A stretch of DNA of 36,565 nt, from NCBI GenBank assembly GCA_029863705.1, contig JAOTUU010000010.1:1-36565 (forward strand). The letters are read 5' to 3'. This DNA comes from Gammaproteobacteria bacterium (GTDB lineage Bacteria; Pseudomonadota; Gammaproteobacteria; Steroidobacterales; Woeseiaceae). The position numbers were made by a program, and so were the translations under genes. Below, piece by piece: positions 33,020 to 36,565 of this stretch. Numbering within the stretch: position 1 is the first letter of the stretch; every line of letters starts with the position of its first letter. The notes under the pieces are model-generated. The model did no database searches, was not told the origin of the DNA, and was given only the letters and a program-made list of their open reading frames with translations.

Positions 33020-33760
33020 CATTCGCGATTCGCCGGATTGCTTTCCACTCGCGTCGAATCGCCGCTCAAGGAACTCGCAACGGCCATCACTACGCATCTG
33101 AACGATGCTTGAACATCGTGTGCCGTAATCCGGTAAAACGATAAACGGTGCGGTAATCGCATGCGCGGTCGCGTAGGGCAGCCGACCGGGCCGCACCTCA
33201 TTGAGCGGTCCCTTTTCCCTGTCACCGAGCAGTCGTAGTAACTGCGTTTGGTTGACGTCGCCTTGATCTATCAATACCTGAAGACGGGCTTTGCTGCGTT
33301 TAACTTTCTCCCAGGGCGCGTCAAGCGTGGCGTTGCTCAGGCCATAGATACCAGCCGGCAACTCTCTCAACTCTCCGCCCTCGTTCGACAGGTAGGCGAG
33401 CCGTCCCCTATCGGCAACCAGCAGATTGAATCCCGCGTAAAGGGTGTCATCGATGCCTCGCAAATAATCGATCGGTGAGAGCTTGCTTTGCAAAAATTCA
33501 GCGACGAGGTGGCCGCGTGATCGAAGCTTGCCACTCTTCGCTTCCGCATCGCGGTAGTTTGTAACCGTCGCAAAACGCCCATTGCGATGCATTGCGAGCC
33601 AGGTACCGCCGGCCAATAAATCACGCCCACCGAGGATATTCGCATCGTCGGGCCACCAGGCAGCGTCCTGAGTAGGGCGAGCATGAAACTCGTCGCGGTT
33701 GCCGGCGACGATCAATGGAAACTCCGGGTGCGCGTCAAACGCCAGAACGACCAGGCACAT
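32993..33760 (-). CDS. NRDE/TANGO2-family protein
   Basis: A 255-residue protein of the NRDE (TANGO2) family. It begins MCLVVLAFDAHPEFPLIVAGNRDEFHARPT, with the Cys2 and the NRDE motif that name the family, then ILGGRDLLAGGTWLAMHRNGRFATVTNYR. An N-terminal Cys directly after Met suggests an Ntn-hydrolase-like fold. Eukaryotic TANGO2 has been linked to heme and lipid handling, but the bacterial role is not established. I chose the ATG at 33760, which gives the family N-terminus. It starts one base after the NudC stop and so is probably translated with it, and its 3' end overlaps the convergent esterase gene by 27 bases. Confidence 0.9.
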   Translation of the reverse strand: MCLVVLAFDAHPEFPLIVAGNRDEFHARPTQDAAWWPDDANILGGRDLLAGGTWLAMHRNGRFATVTNYRDAEAKSGKLRSRGHLVAEFLQSKLSPIDYLRGIDDTLYAGFNLLVADRGRLAYLSNEGGELRELPAGIYGLSNATLDAPWEKVKRSKARLQVLIDQGDVNQTQLLRLLGDREKGPLNEVRPGRLPYATAHAITAPFIVLPDYGTRCSSIVQMRSDGRCEFLERRFDASGKQSGESRMSFSAGVNR

Positions 33761-33761
33761 G

Positions 33762-34655
33762 TCAGTTGTCGTTGCCGAGTTGCATCCAGTGATCGACGAG
33801 CCGACGTGCAATGGAAATTCGAAACGGTAGTTTTGGAAACCCCGACCTCAAATCATCCCGCGTAAACCACTGCGCGTCTTCAAGTTCCTTGTCATTGAGC
33901 ACGATATCTTCAGATGTCGCCTCGGCAAAAAAACCGAGCATCAAGGCCGAAGGAAACGGCCAGGGTTGGGAGCTGTGATAGGTCACTTCGCCCACTTGAA
34001 TATTGGTCTCCTCGTAGACCTCCCGGCGCACGGCATCTTCCAGGCTCTCTCCCGGCTCGGCGAAACCGGCGATGGTCGAGTAGCTGCCCTCTGGCCAGTT
34101 TTCCTGCCTGCCGAGCAGGCAACGTTTGCCGTCGGTAACCAGTACGATAATGGCCGGATCCACGCGAGGAAAAATTACTCGCCCACATTCCGAATTTGTG
34201 CAGACACGAGAATTGCCCCCGGCTCCGGGTTGAGCCGCTGTTCCACAGGTGCCGCAGAAAACCTGTGATGCATGCCACAGCACGAGAGCACGCGCATGCG
34301 CCAGCAGGTTTGATTCGTCAGGTGGCAACACCGTGCCCAGGAAGCGTAGTTGCCGAAACTCACCGAAGGTTGACAACGGTGCGTCGCCAGATGAATCGAT
34401 CGCAACTGCGAAGCAAGGATGGTCGCGAAACACACCAAGAAATATTAGCTCACGTTCGTCGATGAACGGCTCGATATGTTGATGTTCAAGTAACACCGCA
34501 TGTTGCAAGTCTCTATCGACCAGGCACTGATCTCCCCAGACAGGTACGAAGCGACTGTTTTCGTTGCTTACTGCGTCCGCTAGCCAGTCAAGGTCCTTGC
34601 GCCGTTCACCACTTCTGTCGACAAACGCGCCGGCAAATACGTTGTAATTCTCCAT
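33762..34655 (-). CDS. nudC: NADH pyrophosphatase / NAD-RNA decapping hydrolase NudC
   Basis: A 297-residue Nudix hydrolase. An N-terminal domain is followed by a zinc ribbon (FCGTCG...RVCTNSECGRVIFPR), the Nudix box GFAEPGESLEDAVRREVYEETNIQVGE (with Asn where many members have Gly after EET) and the NADH-specific signature SQPWPFPSALMLGF. The family hydrolyses NADH to NMNH and AMP and removes NAD caps from RNA. I start it at the ATG at 34655. An ATG at 34679 would add eight residues and has no ribosome-binding site, and neither is decisive. It follows the FlhC-like gene on the same strand and runs directly into the NRDE gene. Confidence 0.92.
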   Translation of the reverse strand: MENYNVFAGAFVDRSGERRKDLDWLADAVSNENSRFVPVWGDQCLVDRDLQHAVLLEHQHIEPFIDERELIFLGVFRDHPCFAVAIDSSGDAPLSTFGEFRQLRFLGTVLPPDESNLLAHARALVLWHASQVFCGTCGTAAQPGAGGNSRVCTNSECGRVIFPRVDPAIIVLVTDGKRCLLGRQENWPEGSYSTIAGFAEPGESLEDAVRREVYEETNIQVGEVTYHSSQPWPFPSALMLGFFAEATSEDIVLNDKELEDAQWFTRDDLRSGFPKLPFRISIARRLVDHWMQLGNDN

Positions 34656-34704
34656 CTGCTCGCAAGGGTACAGACTCATTTGAAAATCGCCAGTACTGAT
34701 AGGG

Positions 34705-35298
34705 TCAGGGGCTGCCGAAACTATGCGCGCTCGGGCGGCGAAGCCGATTCGCTTCGATCTCGCAGGATGGGCAGGACCTGTGATCCAGGGCGTAAGCATC
34801 CTGGACATAGCGCGTCTCGCAGCTCGCACAAACCGCGAGGTAAAGCTCGTCATTGTAGGAGATGTTCTTCAGCAGGCTCCACGCCCATTCAAAACTCAGC
34901 TGAGCATCTTCATGCAGCAACAGGTAAGTCTCGAAAGCGCGGCAGACACGATGACCAAATTCAATGTCCGGCCTCGGCCAGCACGGGGTTACCGCATTGT
35001 TGCTGTCAATTTGTAGCAGCAAGCCACTGCAATACAGGGCCACGAGAGTTGTTGCCTGCAGCTGGTTCTCTGGATTCTTGACGAACCTGCTTACCTGTCG
35101 TGGTGATTTGCCACGCCGTCGTCGTACGTTCGAGGCACCGGCGTTGAGAAAATACGTCGAATAAACCTTGCGGATCCGATCGTCCGATAATCCAGTGCAT
35201 TCGCGAATTGTCCTCGTGCGGGCCTCATGCCCGATCATTCGAAGAGCTAGTTCGAACTGGCTGCGTTCAGCAGCATAGCGGTCATCCGTCAGTCGCAT
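34705..35298 (-). CDS. FlhC-family transcriptional regulator without an adjacent FlhD
   Basis: A 197-residue protein that follows the FlhC plan. The helical N-terminal part ([40 protein letters not shown]) resembles the FlhC region [39 protein letters not shown] matches LTRAWTLVRFV. Four cysteines near the C-terminus (C157, C160, C176, C179) match the FlhC zinc site. I chose the ATG at 35298 because AAAGGG sits six bases upstream. Upstream starts add hydrophobic residues from AT-rich promoter DNA. FlhC normally acts in an FlhD4C2 complex on flagellar genes, but no flhD or flagellar gene lies in the window. It is divergent from an unknown gene. Confidence 0.8.
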   Translation of the reverse strand: [197 protein letters not shown]

Positions 35299-35428
35299 TT
35301 TCATCCCTTTATGATAGTTATAGACCATATATAGTGATATAAAAGCATATATGATCCATACATGGTCGATCAATAATAAATACAGTAACTCGTGAATCTC
35401 GCGAGAATTGCAGCAAAAGGAGACTGAT
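35299..35428. promoter_or_regulatory. AT-rich divergent regulatory region between the FlhC-like gene and the unknown gene
   Basis: This 130-base divergent gap is far richer in A and T than its flanks and contains an inverted repeat GACCAT (35323-35328) / ATGGTC (35362-35367) around the palindrome CATATATG (35346-35353). It must hold promoters for both genes. Exact -35/-10 elements are ambiguous. Confidence 0.4.
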
Positions 35429-36097
35429 ATGGACTTTTCCGGGCCGCAAAAAGCGGAATTTAATAACGTTCAATCCCTGAACCAGGCGTTCCTCAACAGT
35501 TTGCGAACACCGTCTGAGGCAATTGGACTTCGGCAGGCTTTCTCGCCGAAGTTGCGCCCGATGGTTGAGGGACTGACCGATCTGCAAGCGCGACGACTTT
35601 CCGAAGCGCCATTCCTGCTCCTGTCGCTGCGCGAACAAGATGATGGCTACTGGAGTGCGCTGTTTGCAGACGATCCAAACGGGGACCTTTTTGCGCTGGC
35701 TTCAAGCGACGGTCGCGACAGACACCTCGCTGCGGCGGCGCTCGGCTTCTTGTGGCAGCTGGCGCAGCACAATCCATATGCGGTGCGACTCATATCGGGT
35801 GCGACTATAAAGTGGTGCGACCGCCTGGCCAATTGCACGTTGCTTCGCCTGCTAAAACGCACGGCAGATCGAACGGACTTGCTGCGTCCGCGGCTCTCAG
35901 ACAACTTCGAGTTTTGGCGCAAGTTGTTGGGGCCTGGTCTGAGCTCGGAGCCGGGAATTCGAGCAGCAGCACACTTGTCAGCACTGCAGTCGATGTTGAC
36001 AATCGATCGCGCAGCGCAGTATCGCGATGTTCGAGCCGCGGCATGCAAGATCCAACCCCCTGCATTTCGCGTCGCCGAGAAACCAGGTCGATCCTGA
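35429..36097 (+). CDS. Hypothetical cytoplasmic protein
   Basis: A 222-residue protein I do not recognise. It has no signal peptide, membrane segment or known motif. It appears mostly helical, with an N-terminal stretch (KAEFNNVQSLNQAFLNSLRTP), a middle segment FLLLSLREQDDGYWSALFADDPNGDLFALASSDGRDRHLAAAALGFLWQLAQHNPYAVRLISG and a basic C-terminus. The ATG at 35429 has AGGAG six bases upstream. A TTG 21 bases earlier in the same frame is less likely. It is divergent from the FlhC-like gene across an AT-rich gap, so the two may be co-regulated. It ends 52 bases before a YadG-type ABC ATPase gene. Confidence 0.75.
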   Translation: MDFSGPQKAEFNNVQSLNQAFLNSLRTPSEAIGLRQAFSPKLRPMVEGLTDLQARRLSEAPFLLLSLREQDDGYWSALFADDPNGDLFALASSDGRDRHLAAAALGFLWQLAQHNPYAVRLISGATIKWCDRLANCTLLRLLKRTADRTDLLRPRLSDNFEFWRKLLGPGLSSEPGIRAAAHLSALQSMLTIDRAAQYRDVRAAACKIQPPAFRVAEKPGRS

Positions 36098-36149
36098 CAA
36101 ACAGCTTTCGTGACGCCGCGCGAGCAGGGTGGGTACAATAGCCGCCCTC

Positions 36150-36565
36150 ATGAAAGCGCTGTCAATAAAGAACCTGAAAAAAACCTACGCCAATGGCAAC
36201 GTGGCGCTCAAGGGCATTAACTTTTCGGTTGAAGAAGGCGATTTTTACGCGTTGCTTGGCCCAAACGGTGCCGGCAAAACCACGGCTATTGGCATCGTTA
36301 GTTCGCTCGTTAACAAGACCAGCGGCGAAGTCGAGATATTCGGCCACAATATTGATAATGCGCTTGAAGCCGCGAAGACGTGTATCGGGCTTGTTCCGCA
36401 GGAAATCAACATGAACCTGTGGGAAACCGTGCAAAATGTCGTTCTGAACCAGGCGGGTTATTACGGGCTTGGTCGCAAGCTCGCGCGTGAACGAACCGAG
36501 AAATACCTGCGCGAACTTCGTTTGTGGGACAGGCGTGGCGACGTCGCGCGGAGCCTGTCCGGCGG
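36150..36565 (+). CDS. yadG: YadG-like ABC exporter ATP-binding protein (partial, runs off the window)
   Basis: The first 138 codons of an ABC ATPase. The N-terminus (LSIKNLKKTYANGNVALKGINFSVEEGDFYALLGPNGAGKTTAIGIVSSLVNKTSGEVEIFGH) contains Walker A GPNGAGKTT and matches E. coli YadG very closely. The Q-loop region GLVPQEINMN, then NVVLNQAGYYGLGRK, and the beginning of the signature (RSLSG at the window edge) follow. YadG pairs with the permease YadH in an exporter of unknown substrate, and yadH would be expected just beyond the window. A possible promoter, GTGACG (36110) with TACAAT (36134), would start transcription only a few bases before the ATG. Confidence 0.92.
   Translation, partial: MKALSIKNLKKTYANGNVALKGINFSVEEGDFYALLGPNGAGKTTAIGIVSSLVNKTSGEVEIFGHNIDNALEAAKTCIGLVPQEINMNLWETVQNVVLNQAGYYGLGRKLARERTEKYLRELRLWDRRGDVARSLSG

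Overview
The window looks like chromosomal DNA from a free-living gammaproteobacterium, most like the Xanthomonadales/Woeseiaceae side of the class. This is inferred from gene content and not from a search. The pointers are the polA / engB / cytochrome c4 / dsbA neighbourhood, argH followed by the small lipoprotein lptM, an ArgR-controlled arginine operon built around an N-acylornithine carbamoyltransferase (as in Xanthomonas and Bacteroides), a Pseudomonas-type bkd operon, a large TonB-dependent receptor with a carboxypeptidase-regulatory-like domain, and REP-type palindromes. I see no rRNA, tRNA, CRISPR array, transposase or phage gene.

Layout. (1) 36-4568, minus strand: a tightly overlapping branched-chain amino acid operon (leucine dehydrogenase, BCKDH E1-alpha, E1-beta, E2), with a divergent Lrp-family regulator at 4702. 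Two REP-type palindromes sit inside the E2 gene, exactly in its interdomain linkers. (2) 5170-5701: a gene-poor stretch with nested inverted repeats, then a promoter overlapping a palindrome. (3) 5702-10287: a MacAB-like export system (membrane fusion protein, ATPase, two separate FtsX-type permeases). (4) 10662-13610: the TonB-dependent receptor, closed by a strong terminator. (5) 13705-18505: a DUF885 peptidase, an L,D-transpeptidase, a beta-barrel protein and a DUF3179 lipoprotein. (6) 18657-20917: a lipoprotein DsbA and diheme cytochrome c4, divergent from engB. (7) 20916-23827: polA and, between polA and engB, a candidate small RNA where E. coli keeps Spot 42. (8) 23843-32209: lptM and the arginine operon argR-argG-(P-loop protein)-argC-argD-argF'-argB-argH, almost every junction overlapping. 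(9) 32333-36565: an esterase, a TANGO2/NRDE protein, NudC, an orphan FlhC, an unknown divergent protein and the start of a YadG-like ABC ATPase.

The most interesting part is the arginine operon. It has no GNAT-type N-acetylglutamate synthase, no ArgJ and no ArgE. Instead a 352-residue P-loop protein of the BioD/DUF1611-like type lies between argG and argC, overlapping both. The carbamoyltransferase carries Ala at the position that, in the characterised enzymes, is Glu for N-acetylornithine and Pro for N-succinylornithine. Changing that Glu to Ala is known to switch the Xanthomonas enzyme to succinylornithine. ArgH is also of the Bacteroides kind. Together this suggests a succinylated-intermediate arginine pathway outside Bacteroidetes, in which the P-loop protein may be a new, non-GNAT N-acyl(succinyl)glutamate synthase. 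That function is a hypothesis and nothing in the window proves it.
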